Shown piece after piece: positions 32,299 to 41,156 of a stretch of 64,000 bases of DNA. The stretch's first letter is position 1; each line of letters opens with the position of its first letter. Under the pieces are notes generated by a model. That model was not told where the DNA came from. It ran no database searches and was given only the letters and a program-made list of their open reading frames with translations. Origin of the DNA: Alteribacillus sp041949975 (lineage in GTDB: Bacteria > Bacillota > Bacilli > Bacillales > Marinococcaceae); the NCBI RefSeq assembly GCF_041949975.1, contig NZ_JBHFQG010000010.1, positions 46,468 to 110,467 of the forward strand, written 5' to 3'. The position numbers and the translations under genes were made by a program.

Positions 32299-34128
32299 AT
32301 GGTTAAAGTAAGAAACTGTTGGATCATTATTTTTAGTGTCATGTTATTCATAGTGACCGGATGCCAAGGGGAAGAAACTCAAACTGCAGCTAAAGAAGAG
32401 CCTGAGGATCAAGAGGATTCTTTTACAGCAGCAACCATACAATTTAATCCGAAGTTGAATGAAAAAGAAGAAAATGTGGACGAGTTATATGAAGCAGCGG
32501 AAGAGGCATTTAAGAATGGAGCGAAAGTAGCAGTGGCTCCTGAAATGGCAACTACTGGGTATATGTACGACAGCAGGTCTGAAATTGAGCCGTTTGTTGA
32601 ATCTATCCCAGGTGATACTACGGATAAATTTTCTGACTTGACCGAAAAATATGATAGCTATATTGTATTTGGAATGCCGGAAGTAGACGAAGAAACAGAT
32701 CTCTACTACAATTCTGCAGTGTTTATAGGGCCTGACGGCTACATAGGTAAATATCGAAAAACACAAATGTGGGAGACAGAAATGCATTGGGCAGCCTGGG
32801 GAGATATGGGAATACCTGTTTTTGACACAGACATAGGAAAAATAGCTATTAATATTTGTATGGACTCTGCTTATTTTGAACCGGCAAGATTAGCAGGAAT
32901 AAAAGGTGCTGACATTTTAGCTTTTCCCACTAACTCTTCGGCACAGACTATTTCTGCACTTCCAGCTAGAGCACAGCAAAATGGAATGCATGTGATTAGT
33001 GCTAACCGTTCAAATACAGAAGAAGGGTTTCATATGATAGGCGGAAGTGCTATTTGGTCTGCCGCAGGGGAAAAGCTGGCCGAAGCCCCGATTGCTATGG
33101 ACGAAGAGGAAGCAATAGAAGAAACGAAGATAGAATATGCGGAAATAGACCCTAAAGAGTATGAAAACGAAAATAAAAAACGGCTTGAAAACAGGCGTCC
33201 TGAGCTATATAAAGAACTATCTCACTATATTCATCCTTGGGACGAAACGAAAAGTACGGAATCACAGGATATTGATGCGGCAGCTCTACAATATGAGCCT
33301 ATTATCGGGGATAAAGAAAAAAATAAAAAGAAAATTTCCAAACTGGTAGGTCAAGCGGCAAGTGAAGATGACATAGATTTAATCGTTCTGCCTGAAATGT
33401 CATTGACTGGGCCTGTAGATGAAAAGCAAAATTATAATCTTAGGAAAATAGCAGAAAAAGAACAAGGAGAAACACAAGAATATATGGCTTCATTAGCTGA
33501 AAAATATAATACAGCTATCGTCTATGGGTTTCTTGAAAAAGAAAAAGGTTCCTTATACAATGGTGCTGTTTTGCTGGATGAAAAGGGAGAACAGGCTGGT
33601 AAATACCGTAAAACACATTTAAGTGAAGAAGAGCAGGATTGGGTGGAAGAAGGAGGAGAACTGCCCGTCTTTGAAACAGACAACTTAGGAAAAATCGGTA
33701 TTCTTATAGGAGAAGATGCTCTATTTCCAGAGGCTTCTGGTGTCATGGCTGTTAACCGGGCAGACATTATAGCGATCCCTTCATCGTGGCACGGACAATA
33801 CGGCGGAGAAATGGAGATTAATAGGGAATTGGCAGAACATACGTATCCAAAGCATGCGATGGTAACATGGGATTCTGTGGCAATTGGAGCGCAAGCTTAC
33901 ACTGTGGTTGGAAACTTTGTTGGTACGGAAAAAGAGTATCAAGGAGGTTCAGGAGTGTATGGAATAGATCCTTTATACGGGCTCGATAAGGTGGAAATAG
34001 CTTCAAAGGATAAAGAAGAAGTTCAAATGGCTTCATTTAAAACAGTTCCTCAAGATTGGTGGTTCAATCAAGAAAAATTACTAGCTTCCCGTCAACCAGA
34101 ATATTACACACCTCTTATCGAGCATTAA
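32299..34128 (+). CDS. Lipoprotein with two nitrilase-superfamily domains, second one degenerate
   Basis: This 609-aa exported lipoprotein has signal peptide residues 1-21 and lipobox IVTGC (Cys22). Domain 1 (about 42-300) has the full carbon-nitrogen hydrolase triad: E82 in APEMATTGY, K154 in KYRKTQMW, C187 in INICMDS. Domain 2 (about 325-600) keeps E366 (LPEMSLTG) and K438 (KYRKTHLS) but has Gly471 where Cys is required (GILIGEDALFPE), so it should be catalytically dead. Domain 1 should hydrolyse an amide, carbamoyl or nitrile bond outside the membrane. The following symporter and oxidases suggest that the released acid is imported and oxidised. Confidence 0.85.
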   Translation: MVKVRNCWIIIFSVMLFIVTGCQGEETQTAAKEEPEDQEDSFTAATIQFNPKLNEKEENVDELYEAAEEAFKNGAKVAVAPEMATTGYMYDSRSEIEPFVESIPGDTTDKFSDLTEKYDSYIVFGMPEVDEETDLYYNSAVFIGPDGYIGKYRKTQMWETEMHWAAWGDMGIPVFDTDIGKIAINICMDSAYFEPARLAGIKGADILAFPTNSSAQTISALPARAQQNGMHVISANRSNTEEGFHMIGGSAIWSAAGEKLAEAPIAMDEEEAIEETKIEYAEIDPKEYENENKKRLENRRPELYKELSHYIHPWDETKSTESQDIDAAALQYEPIIGDKEKNKKKISKLVGQAASEDDIDLIVLPEMSLTGPVDEKQNYNLRKIAEKEQGETQEYMASLAEKYNTAIVYGFLEKEKGSLYNGAVLLDEKGEQAGKYRKTHLSEEEQDWVEEGGELPVFETDNLGKIGILIGEDALFPEASGVMAVNRADIIAIPSSWHGQYGGEMEINRELAEHTYPKHAMVTWDSVAIGAQAYTVVGNFVGTEKEYQGGSGVYGIDPLYGLDKVEIASKDKEEVQMASFKTVPQDWWFNQEKLLASRQPEYYTPLIEH

Positions 34129-34205
34129 TAAGGAGTTGGAAAAAGAACGCAGGGGGAATTTTTAGGCATTTTTAAAAATTTCCCCTTTTCAATAAAAGTT
34201 ATATT

Positions 34206-34226
34206 ATTGTATACTTATCATACAAA
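34206..34226. promoter_or_regulatory. Putative GntR/FCD operator 2
   Basis: The reverse complement of operator 1 (20 of 21 positions), 36 bp before the TTG of the symporter gene. A weak cre-like TGATAACGCTTTCT follows at about 34231. Confidence 0.65.
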
Positions 34227-34261
34227 TTTTTGATAACGCTTTCTTAAGGAGGGTATGTAAA

Positions 34262-35620
34262 TTGTCTATTTTTGATTTAACAATTGATGTTGGCTTGATT
34301 TCCATCCTTTTATTGGCTGGAGTAATATTAAGAGCAAAAATTAAAGCGCTTCAAAAGTTTTTTATTCCAGCAAGTATTATTGCAGGATTTGCTGGATTGT
34401 TCTTGGGACCGAACGGAACGGGATGGCTTCCGTTCTCAGAAGCAATAGCTGATTATCCGACTGTTTTAATTGCTGTCATTTTCGGAGCAATTCCGATCGG
34501 GGCTGCAAAATTAAATTGGAAGAAAATGTTTGGGCGCGTAAGAAATATGTGGGTTTATTCTATGTGTCTTACCCTCTTAATGTGGGGTGGAGGTGCGATG
34601 ATTACATATCTCGTGTTCAGCCATATTTGGAATGTCCCGGCAGGTTACGGACTTGTTCTTGGAGCCGGATTTCTCGGTGGTCATGGAACGGCAGCCGCTG
34701 TTGGTGAAGCATTTAGCGGCATGGGATGGGAAGAAGCAACAGCTCTTGGATATACCTCAGCGACAGTAGGATTGCTTTGTGCCATTATTGGAGGGCTCCT
34801 TATTGTTAAAAAATATGCTCGAGCCAACAAAACTAATTTTATTTCTGATTTTAAAGATTTGCCTGCAGATTTGCGGACAGGTCTTGTCAAAAAAGGTTCC
34901 AGGGAAACAGCAGGAGAAGAAACTCTTTCTAGTAACACAGCAGATCCGTTATTTTTTCACTTGGCGATAATAGCAACTGTTGTGGTTATTAGTTACTATT
35001 TTCAGGAAACGCTTAACTCCATATTCCCTAATATAAGTGTTCCGCTTCTAAGTTTGGCGTTTATCGTTGGTTTGTTGATTCAGTTATTTCTTCGATATAC
35101 AAAAGCAGATTATTATGTCGATAAAAAAGTAATGAATCGTTTGAGTGGAACGGCAACAGATTTGACTGTAGCATTTGGGATAACATCTATCAACTTAACT
35201 GTTGTAGCTGATTACGCTCTTCCACTCATTGCATTATTTATATTTGGTTTGATATGGGCTTATGGAATTTTTCACTTCATTGCCCCAAGGGTATTTCATC
35301 AGCACTGGTTTGAAAATGGAATCTTTGGCTGGGGATGGAGTACAGGCACGGTGGCAATGGGAATTGCCCTCCTGCGTATTGTAGATCCAAAAACGAAGAG
35401 TACGACATTGGATGATTATGCTTTAGGGTATATAGGAATGGTACCTGTAGAAGTAATCATCATTACCTTTGGACCTATTATGATGATGTCAGGACTTGGC
35501 GGGGTGTATGCCTTCACTCTATTGGGAGTGTGTACGGTCCTCTTGATTGTTGCTGGAAAAGTAGGATGGCTTGTTTCAAAAGAAGAAGTCTCAGGGAGGC
35601 ATAAAAAAGAAGCTGTTTAG
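34262..35620 (+). CDS. GltS-like sodium/carboxylate symporter
   Basis: The 452-aa membrane protein of about 11-12 segments has two repeated halves: LVLGAGFLGGHGTAAAVGEAFSGMGW (about 128-153) matches the GGHGTxxA re-entrant loop of GltS, and FENGIFGWGWSTGTVAMGIALLRI (about 360) is the paired loop. GltS carriers take up glutamate with Na+, but this branch is broader and the neighbours point to an organic acid. The start is TTG 34262 with AAGGAGG upstream (spacing about 11). It is the first gene of the unit reaching at least to 40911. Confidence 0.8.
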   Translation: MSIFDLTIDVGLISILLLAGVILRAKIKALQKFFIPASIIAGFAGLFLGPNGTGWLPFSEAIADYPTVLIAVIFGAIPIGAAKLNWKKMFGRVRNMWVYSMCLTLLMWGGGAMITYLVFSHIWNVPAGYGLVLGAGFLGGHGTAAAVGEAFSGMGWEEATALGYTSATVGLLCAIIGGLLIVKKYARANKTNFISDFKDLPADLRTGLVKKGSRETAGEETLSSNTADPLFFHLAIIATVVVISYYFQETLNSIFPNISVPLLSLAFIVGLLIQLFLRYTKADYYVDKKVMNRLSGTATDLTVAFGITSINLTVVADYALPLIALFIFGLIWAYGIFHFIAPRVFHQHWFENGIFGWGWSTGTVAMGIALLRIVDPKTKSTTLDDYALGYIGMVPVEVIIITFGPIMMMSGLGGVYAFTLLGVCTVLLIVAGKVGWLVSKEEVSGRHKKEAV

Positions 35621-35644
35621 GTATAAAGGAGAGGATAACTCACT

Positions 35645-36352
35645 ATGAAAATAGAACGAAAAAAAGTTTCCATGCAAGTATTTGACCGTATTAAAGAAAT
35701 GATTAAAGAAGAAAAAATGCAGCCAGGAGATAAACTGCCAACAGAAAGCAAACTCACTGAAATGTTTGGAGTGAGCAGAACACCGGTCCGTGAGGCTTTA
35801 AGTGTTTTAGAAGCAAGTGGTTTAATCGCTTCAAAACAGGGAGGAGGCAGTGTGGTTCAGGCAACTTCCATTAGTAGTTTAATGGAAGAAACTCATTTTG
35901 AGTTTGTAGATCCTGAAGAAATACTGAACCTTTTGGAAACACGTTTGATTTTAGAAACTGGAGCAGCATATCTAGCTGGCGAGAGAAGAACAGTGGACGA
36001 CCTTGATGAGATGAAACAAGCATTAGATGAAATTCGGTATTCGCAGGACAAAAGCAAAATTGGGCACAAAGAGGACATTGCTTTTCATAAAGTCATAGCT
36101 AAAGCATCGCATAATCCAATACTGATAGGAACAATGGAAAACATTTCTGAATTACATGAAAAAGCTATTAAATTTTCTTTAATGAAAAATATGGGGATAA
36201 CAGGGAAACGACAGCGAGTGTTAAATGAACATGAGCATATATATAAGGCCGTCGAGCTAGGGGATCCAAAGAAAGCCGAACAAGCAATGTTTGAGCATTT
36301 AACCAATGCAAAGAAGAAATTTGAAAAAGAGCTAGACCAGTTAGCCAATTAA
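35645..36352 (+). CDS. GntR-family regulator (FadR/FCD type)
   Basis: The 235-aa protein has a winged helix (PGDKLPTESKLTEMFGVSRTPVREALSVLEASGLI, about 28-62) and an all-helical FCD ligand-binding domain with ETRLILETGAAYLAG, DIAFHKVIAKASHNPI (Asp/His metal ligands) and NEHEHIYKAVELGD. FCD regulators commonly bind small carboxylates such as lactate, glycolate or gluconate. Its target is probably the pair of palindromes at 32218 and 34206. It is co-transcribed with the symporter gene 25 bp upstream. Confidence 0.9.
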   Translation: MKIERKKVSMQVFDRIKEMIKEEKMQPGDKLPTESKLTEMFGVSRTPVREALSVLEASGLIASKQGGGSVVQATSISSLMEETHFEFVDPEEILNLLETRLILETGAAYLAGERRTVDDLDEMKQALDEIRYSQDKSKIGHKEDIAFHKVIAKASHNPILIGTMENISELHEKAIKFSLMKNMGITGKRQRVLNEHEHIYKAVELGDPKKAEQAMFEHLTNAKKKFEKELDQLAN

Positions 36353-36368
36353 ATAAGGAGTGTTAAAA

Positions 36369-37277
36369 ATGAATGAAAAACCAATACATTTTTTTAGTGA
36401 AGGATATAAATTACAAGGTACATTATATTTTCCTGATGATTATGTGCCGGGGGAGAAACGTCCAGCTATTATTCCAAATTCAGGGTATCAAGGGGTTAAT
36501 GCATTTTATCCAAAGATGTTTGCGCAAGCTTTAACCGAACATGGTTTTATTTGTTTAGGTTTTGACTACAGAGGATTCGCTGATAGTGAAGGGGAAAAAG
36601 GAAGAGTTTTGCTTGAAGAGCAAGTGGAAGATATAAAAAATGCTATTACTTTTTTGCAGCTGCAGGAAGAAGTAGATCACGAACGTATCGGATTAATTGG
36701 ATGGGGAATGGGGGCTTCTAATGTCATCCAAGTAACCGCTGCCAATGAAAATATATCGGCAGTTGCTGCTTTAAATGGTTTCTATAACGGAGAAAGATGG
36801 CTGAAGACGATACACTCTTACAATGATTGGCTTAAACTGTTAGAAACGGTAGAAGAAGACCGTATCAAGAGGGTGGTAGAAGGAGAATCAACGCTTGCTG
36901 ATCCGTTTCTTCATTATCCTTTAGATCCTGCTACAGCTGGCTATGTAGAAAAAGAACTTTCTTCTTATCACGGTTTTGGCGAACAGACGAGGATTCAATT
37001 TACTGAATCAATTATTGGCATGAATGCTGAAAAAGCTGCTGAAGAACTTTCATCTGTCCCTTTATTCGTTGGTCATGGAACGGGGAATGTTTTGCATCCT
37101 TTTGAAGAAGCTCTTCAATTGTTTGAAAAGGCGGCTGAACCAAAACAATTTTATCAAGTAAATGGAAAACATAATGATTTTATGTATAGTGACCACCCAG
37201 AATTTAAACGATTGATCGAAGCACTGGTGAGCTTTTTCAATAATTCTTTAAAAGAAAGCCTGCAGAACATTTCTTAA
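36369..37277 (+). CDS. Alpha/beta hydrolase
   Basis: The 302-aa cytosolic protein has GFDYRGFADSEGEKG (about 57), the Asp-rich loop before the nucleophile elbow, and GLIGWGMGASNVIQV (about 112), where the elbow is GWGMG with Gly or Met in place of the usual Ser nucleophile (GxSxG). VPLFVGHGTGNVLHP (about 225) and NGKHNDFM (about 262) hold the usual acid and His positions. The lack of Ser in the elbow makes esterase activity uncertain. The ATG at 36369 has AAGGAGTG upstream. Confidence 0.75.
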   Translation: MNEKPIHFFSEGYKLQGTLYFPDDYVPGEKRPAIIPNSGYQGVNAFYPKMFAQALTEHGFICLGFDYRGFADSEGEKGRVLLEEQVEDIKNAITFLQLQEEVDHERIGLIGWGMGASNVIQVTAANENISAVAALNGFYNGERWLKTIHSYNDWLKLLETVEEDRIKRVVEGESTLADPFLHYPLDPATAGYVEKELSSYHGFGEQTRIQFTESIIGMNAEKAAEELSSVPLFVGHGTGNVLHPFEEALQLFEKAAEPKQFYQVNGKHNDFMYSDHPEFKRLIEALVSFFNNSLKESLQNIS

Positions 37278-37297
37278 TACAGGGGGAAGAGACACAG

Positions 37298-38185
37298 ATG
37301 AATAACACAGAAACCTATCATCCTCTTTTAAAGGGAGGATATGAGTTACATGTACATAGTTCACCTAGTATTTTTCCAAGAAAACAAACAGACTGGGAAC
37401 TAGTAGAAGAAGCAAGACGTGCAGGCATGAATGGTTTGGTTTTGAAGGCTCATGAAGGCTCTTCCTATGACCGGGCCTATTTAATCCGCGAAAAATATCC
37501 GGAAATGGACGTGTATGGGGGTCTTGTTTGTAATATTTTTACCGGCGGATTGTCTCCGCATGCAGTCGATATGGCTCTGCAAATGGGAGCTAAAGTCGTT
37601 TGGATGCCAACTATATCAGCTGCTCAGCATCAAAAGTATTTTGCACATCACCAAAAAGATCGTTTCTTTAACAGTAAGAAGTCATTAGATTATTCGGAAT
37701 CTGTTTTGCGTGTGATGGACGATAGTAATAACATTAAAGAAGAGGTAAAAAAGATTGTTTCCTTAATAGCGGAATATGACGCAGTACTCGCTACTGGTCA
37801 TCTAGCACCTAATGAAGTAGGGCCGCTCGTGGCTGAAGCGAAAAAAGCAGGGGTAACTCGTATTCTTATTCAGCATGCAGACCTTGGTATTGCTCAAATA
37901 CCGCTTGAGATGCAGCTGGAGCTCGTACGCGAAGGTTGTATCATTGAAAAATGTTATCTAGCATGCAGCGAAGATTTTAATAATCTATCAGCAAAAGAAA
38001 TGGCGAACTCTATTAAATATCTAGGAAGCTCAAATTGTGTGTTAGTCACAGATTATGGACAAGAACATAACGTTACACCAATAAAAGGGCTGAGCAGATT
38101 TATTACAGAACTGGTTTCATATGGTGTGACAGAACAAGAAATCACAAGCATGATTAAGGATAATCCAAAATCCTTATTAAAATAG
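37298..38185 (+). CDS. DUF6282-like metal-dependent hydrolase
   Basis: The 295-aa TIM-barrel-like protein has HVHSSPSIFPR (His18-x-His20, metal site), GLVLKAHEGSSYDRA, VDMALQMGAKVVWMPT, ATGHLAPNE (about 165) and LVTDYGQEHN (Asp about 250), spaced as in amidohydrolase/PHP-like enzymes. I assign it to the DUF6282 group from the HxHxSPS and GHL motifs. The reaction is unknown. Between the hydrolase and the 2-hydroxyacid oxidase it could open a lactone or cyclic amide. AGGGGGAAGAG precedes the ATG. Confidence 0.7.
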   Translation: MNNTETYHPLLKGGYELHVHSSPSIFPRKQTDWELVEEARRAGMNGLVLKAHEGSSYDRAYLIREKYPEMDVYGGLVCNIFTGGLSPHAVDMALQMGAKVVWMPTISAAQHQKYFAHHQKDRFFNSKKSLDYSESVLRVMDDSNNIKEEVKKIVSLIAEYDAVLATGHLAPNEVGPLVAEAKKAGVTRILIQHADLGIAQIPLEMQLELVREGCIIEKCYLACSEDFNNLSAKEMANSIKYLGSSNCVLVTDYGQEHNVTPIKGLSRFITELVSYGVTEQEITSMIKDNPKSLLK

Positions 38186-38207
38186 GCCCTTTTTAGAAAG
38201 AAGGTTT

Positions 38208-39614
38208 ATGATGAAGGAATGGATAAATGAACTCAAGAGTTTTTTTTCTGCCAATCAAGTGCTCACAGAACTAGCAGATCGATACAGCTACAGTTTTGAT
38301 GGCTCATTTGGAGAATATCTTCCCGAAGCTGTAGTGCAGGTCAAGACAAAAGAAGAGGTTGTCCACGTCATGAAAATAGCTAACCAGTATAAAGTACCGG
38401 TCACTCCCAGGGGGCAGGGAACATGTTTAAGCGGCGGACCTCTTCCGGTTAAGGGCGGTATAGTGCTGGATACTTCACAATGGCCGGCAAGGATTGACGT
38501 AACTCCGGATGACTTGATTGCAGTGGTGTCTCCAGGGGTGTTAACGGCATCTATTAATCAAGAAATAGAAAAGTACGGACTTATGTACCCGCCTGATCCA
38601 AGCAGCGCTCATGTCTCAACGATCGGAGGCAATCTCGCTGAAAATTCAGGCGGCCCGCGCGGCCTGAAATATGGAGTAACAAAAGATTATGTTATTGGCT
38701 TAGAGCTGGTTACACCAGAAGGAGAAATGATAAAAACTGGCGGAAGGACAATTAAAAACGTAACAGGTTTTGACCTGACCAAGCTTGTGATTGGATCAGA
38801 AGGGACGCTTGGGATTATTACCGAAGCTACATTAAAGCTCGTTCCAAAGCCGCCAGCCGTTCAAACGTTAATGGCGGTTTTTGATGAAGTAGAGCTTTCT
38901 GGAAGAGCGATTTCGAAGACCCTAACCTCTGGTATTCTTCCTTCTAAAATGGAATTTATGGATCAAGCCTCAGTACAAGCAGTGGAAAATTACAAGCCGT
39001 CTGGTCTTCCTGTTGAAGCTGCAGCTTTATTAATGATTGAACTTGACGGACACCCAGAAGCGATAAAAGCAGAAGCCAATCAGGTGGAGAAAATAATGAA
39101 AGAACTTGGGGCAAAAGATATTGTGGTGCCAAAAAATGAAGAGGAATCAGCAAAAATATGGCAGGCAAGAAAACAGGTTTCACCAGCTATTGCTAAAATA
39201 AAACCAACAAAAGTTTCGGAAGATGCCACCGTCCCGCGCAGCAAAATTGCAGAAATGATGGAAAGACTACAGGCAATAAAAGAAAAATATGACATAGAGC
39301 TCGTAGTATTCGGCCATGCCGGAGACGGGAATTTACATCCCAACATCATGTGTGATAAACGTGATGAAGACGAAATGATAAGAGTCGAACAAGCTGTTGG
39401 AGAGATTTTTCAGGCAGCGGTTGAACTTGGCGGTACTTTGTCTGGGGAGCATGGTATTGGCACAATGAAAGCTCCTTTTATGGAACAAGAACTTGGCTCA
39501 GCAGGACTTGATATGATGAAGAGAATTAAAGACAGCTGGGACCCAAAAGGCATTATGAACCCAGGAAAAATGTTCCCGGAGCGTGACCAGAAGTTGGTGT
39601 TGCGACATGAATGA
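38208..39614 (+). CDS. glcD: FAD-linked 2-hydroxyacid dehydrogenase (GlcD type)
   Basis: The 468-aa flavoprotein has a PCMH-type FAD domain (VTPRGQGTCLSGGPLPVKGGIVLD, about 63-86; GGNLAENSGGPRGLKYGVTKDYVIGLELV, about 143-171) and the FAD-oxidase C-domain ending HAGDGNLHPNIMCD and GTLSGEHGIGTMKAPFM. GlcD works with the Fe-S subunit GlcF encoded immediately downstream to oxidise glycolate to glyoxylate or another 2-hydroxyacid to its keto acid. An 8-bp overlap with glcF couples translation. No glcE-like gene is present. Confidence 0.85.
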   Translation: MMKEWINELKSFFSANQVLTELADRYSYSFDGSFGEYLPEAVVQVKTKEEVVHVMKIANQYKVPVTPRGQGTCLSGGPLPVKGGIVLDTSQWPARIDVTPDDLIAVVSPGVLTASINQEIEKYGLMYPPDPSSAHVSTIGGNLAENSGGPRGLKYGVTKDYVIGLELVTPEGEMIKTGGRTIKNVTGFDLTKLVIGSEGTLGIITEATLKLVPKPPAVQTLMAVFDEVELSGRAISKTLTSGILPSKMEFMDQASVQAVENYKPSGLPVEAAALLMIELDGHPEAIKAEANQVEKIMKELGAKDIVVPKNEEESAKIWQARKQVSPAIAKIKPTKVSEDATVPRSKIAEMMERLQAIKEKYDIELVVFGHAGDGNLHPNIMCDKRDEDEMIRVEQAVGEIFQAAVELGGTLSGEHGIGTMKAPFMEQELGSAGLDMMKRIKDSWDPKGIMNPGKMFPERDQKLVLRHE

Positions 39615-40911
39615 TTTAAAAACTCTTCAAGAAAAATTGCAATACGATAAAACCTTCGATTGTGTACAATGTGGCTATTGTCTGCCTGCTTGTCCAACCT
39701 ATGAAACGATGGAAAAAGAAACCCATTCACCTAGAGGGCGGATTAATCTGGTAAAAATGGCAGCTGAAGGAAAAGCTTCTCTAGAAGATTTAGAAGAACC
39801 AATTGAAAAGTGTTTAGGATGTATGGCTTGCACCACTGTTTGTCCAACAAATGTGCAGTACGGAGCTATTTTAGAAGGTGCAAAAGAAACGTTGGAGGAC
39901 AATAAAGAAAAGTCACAGGGGAGAAAGAAAACAGAGGAGTTTTTGTTTGGTTCTTTTTTTCCTTCTTCTAAATGGATGAATCGGCTCGGAAATGCCACCT
40001 GGCTTTACCAGGCTACAGGAATGCAAAAAGTCGCCCGTTCTTTGCGTTTGACTGCGATGGCTCCCTTGCATCTGGGGGAATTTGAAAAAGTTCTGCCAGC
40101 ACAGCCGTCTCCTTCACAAAGAAAAAAGCGGCTGAAACGTATACATCCAGAAGGAGCACCTGCCGCAAAGATTGCCTTTTTTACTGGGTGTGTCATGGAC
40201 AGCATCTTTTTTGATATCAATCAACAAACGATAGAGTTAATGAGGCTTTCAGGGGCGGAAGTCATTTTGCCAGAGAATCAAACGTGCTGCGGTGCCTTGC
40301 ATGCTCATTCGGGCAAAGTCGGATTATCGAAAGAGCTTGCAATGGAAAACATTGCCGCCTTTGAAGAAGAAAAAGTGGACTATATTGTGAACAACGCTGG
40401 CGGATGCGGAGCACGTTTAATAGAATATGACCACTTATTTGAGAAAGGAACAGAGTGGCACCAGCGGGCAAAAGCTTTTACTGAAAAAATAAAAGACATA
40501 TCTGAAGTCCTTGTTGAGCTGGATGGGTTAGAGTTTTCTGCCCCTGTAGAAAAATTAGTAACCTATCAACCATCCTGTCATATGACAAACGTGCAGCGAG
40601 TGACCAGGCAGCCTCGTCAATTAATAGAACAGGTGCCGGGGGTTAAGCTGCGTGAAATGAACAATCCGGATTTCTGCTGCGGGTCGGCTGGTATCTATAA
40701 TATTATAAATTACGAAGATTCAATGGATATTTTAGATAAAAAAATGGAAGATGTGAATAATGTAAATCCTCAAGTAATTGTTACTACAAACCCTGGTTGT
40801 TTGCTGCAGATGAAAGCCGGGGTGGAGCGGGAAGGAAAACACAGCAAAGCAGAGGCTGTTCACCTGGTTGAGGTGTTAATGGAGGCTTCACCAAAACCAA
40901 AGAAATTATAA
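39607..40911 (+). CDS. glcF: Fe-S subunit of the 2-hydroxyacid dehydrogenase (GlcF type)
   Basis: The 434-aa protein carries two [4Fe-4S] ferredoxin motifs (CVQCGYCLPACP about 17-28 and CLGCMACTTVCP about 66-77) and two CCG domains (NQTCCGALHAHSG; DFCCGSAGIYN). It passes electrons from the FAD subunit to the quinone pool. The ATG at 39607 (MNDLKTL) overlaps glcD. No terminator is visible before the glycerol operon promoter 29 bp downstream. Confidence 0.85.
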   Translation: MNDLKTLQEKLQYDKTFDCVQCGYCLPACPTYETMEKETHSPRGRINLVKMAAEGKASLEDLEEPIEKCLGCMACTTVCPTNVQYGAILEGAKETLEDNKEKSQGRKKTEEFLFGSFFPSSKWMNRLGNATWLYQATGMQKVARSLRLTAMAPLHLGEFEKVLPAQPSPSQRKKRLKRIHPEGAPAAKIAFFTGCVMDSIFFDINQQTIELMRLSGAEVILPENQTCCGALHAHSGKVGLSKELAMENIAAFEEEKVDYIVNNAGGCGARLIEYDHLFEKGTEWHQRAKAFTEKIKDISEVLVELDGLEFSAPVEKLVTYQPSCHMTNVQRVTRQPRQLIEQVPGVKLREMNNPDFCCGSAGIYNIINYEDSMDILDKKMEDVNNVNPQVIVTTNPGCLLQMKAGVEREGKHSKAEAVHLVEVLMEASPKPKKL

Positions 40912-40939
40912 CCGATACACAGTAAAATTTGAAAACGGT

Positions 40940-40968
40940 TTGACAACGCTTACAAAATCTAGTAATCT
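40940..40968 (+). promoter_or_regulatory. glpFK promoter with overlapping cre
   Basis: TTGACA (40940), 17 nt, TAATCT (40963) form a sigma-A promoter. TGACAACGCTTACA (40941-40954) matches the cre consensus at 13 of 14 positions and overlaps the -35, so CcpA should repress glycerol uptake in the presence of preferred sugars. Confidence 0.7.
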
Positions 40969-40991
40969 ATTACCAGGTTAATAAATCGTGA

Positions 40992-41084
40992 TGGAGATTA
41001 GGAGATCCACGCCAGATTTTAGGCTGTGCTCAATGGACGCATTGAGGGACATGTGCCTAGAAGGAACTGGCGTGGTTTTTTTTT
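40992..41084 (+). promoter_or_regulatory. glpFK leader: GlpP-type antiterminator target and terminator
   Basis: TGGAGATTAGGAGATCCA (40992-41009) runs into CCACGCCAG, which pairs with CTGGCGTGG (41067-41075) before nine T residues. The same TGGAGA-N2-AGGAGA motif occurs in front of the glpK-glpD terminator. In B. subtilis GlpP with glycerol-3-phosphate antiterminates at such leaders. Confidence 0.75.
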
Positions 41085-41156
41085 ACATTTCAGGCCTCAA
41101 GTTGTCTGTCGATCTAACTGTTTTAATCAAAAAACTATTCATGAGGAGGGCTCTTT

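Noticed and set aside
40992..41084. Metabolite riboswitch in the glpF leader
   Set aside because: The leader is short, shares its motif with the glpD leader, and glpP is encoded nearby, so protein-dependent antitermination explains it better.
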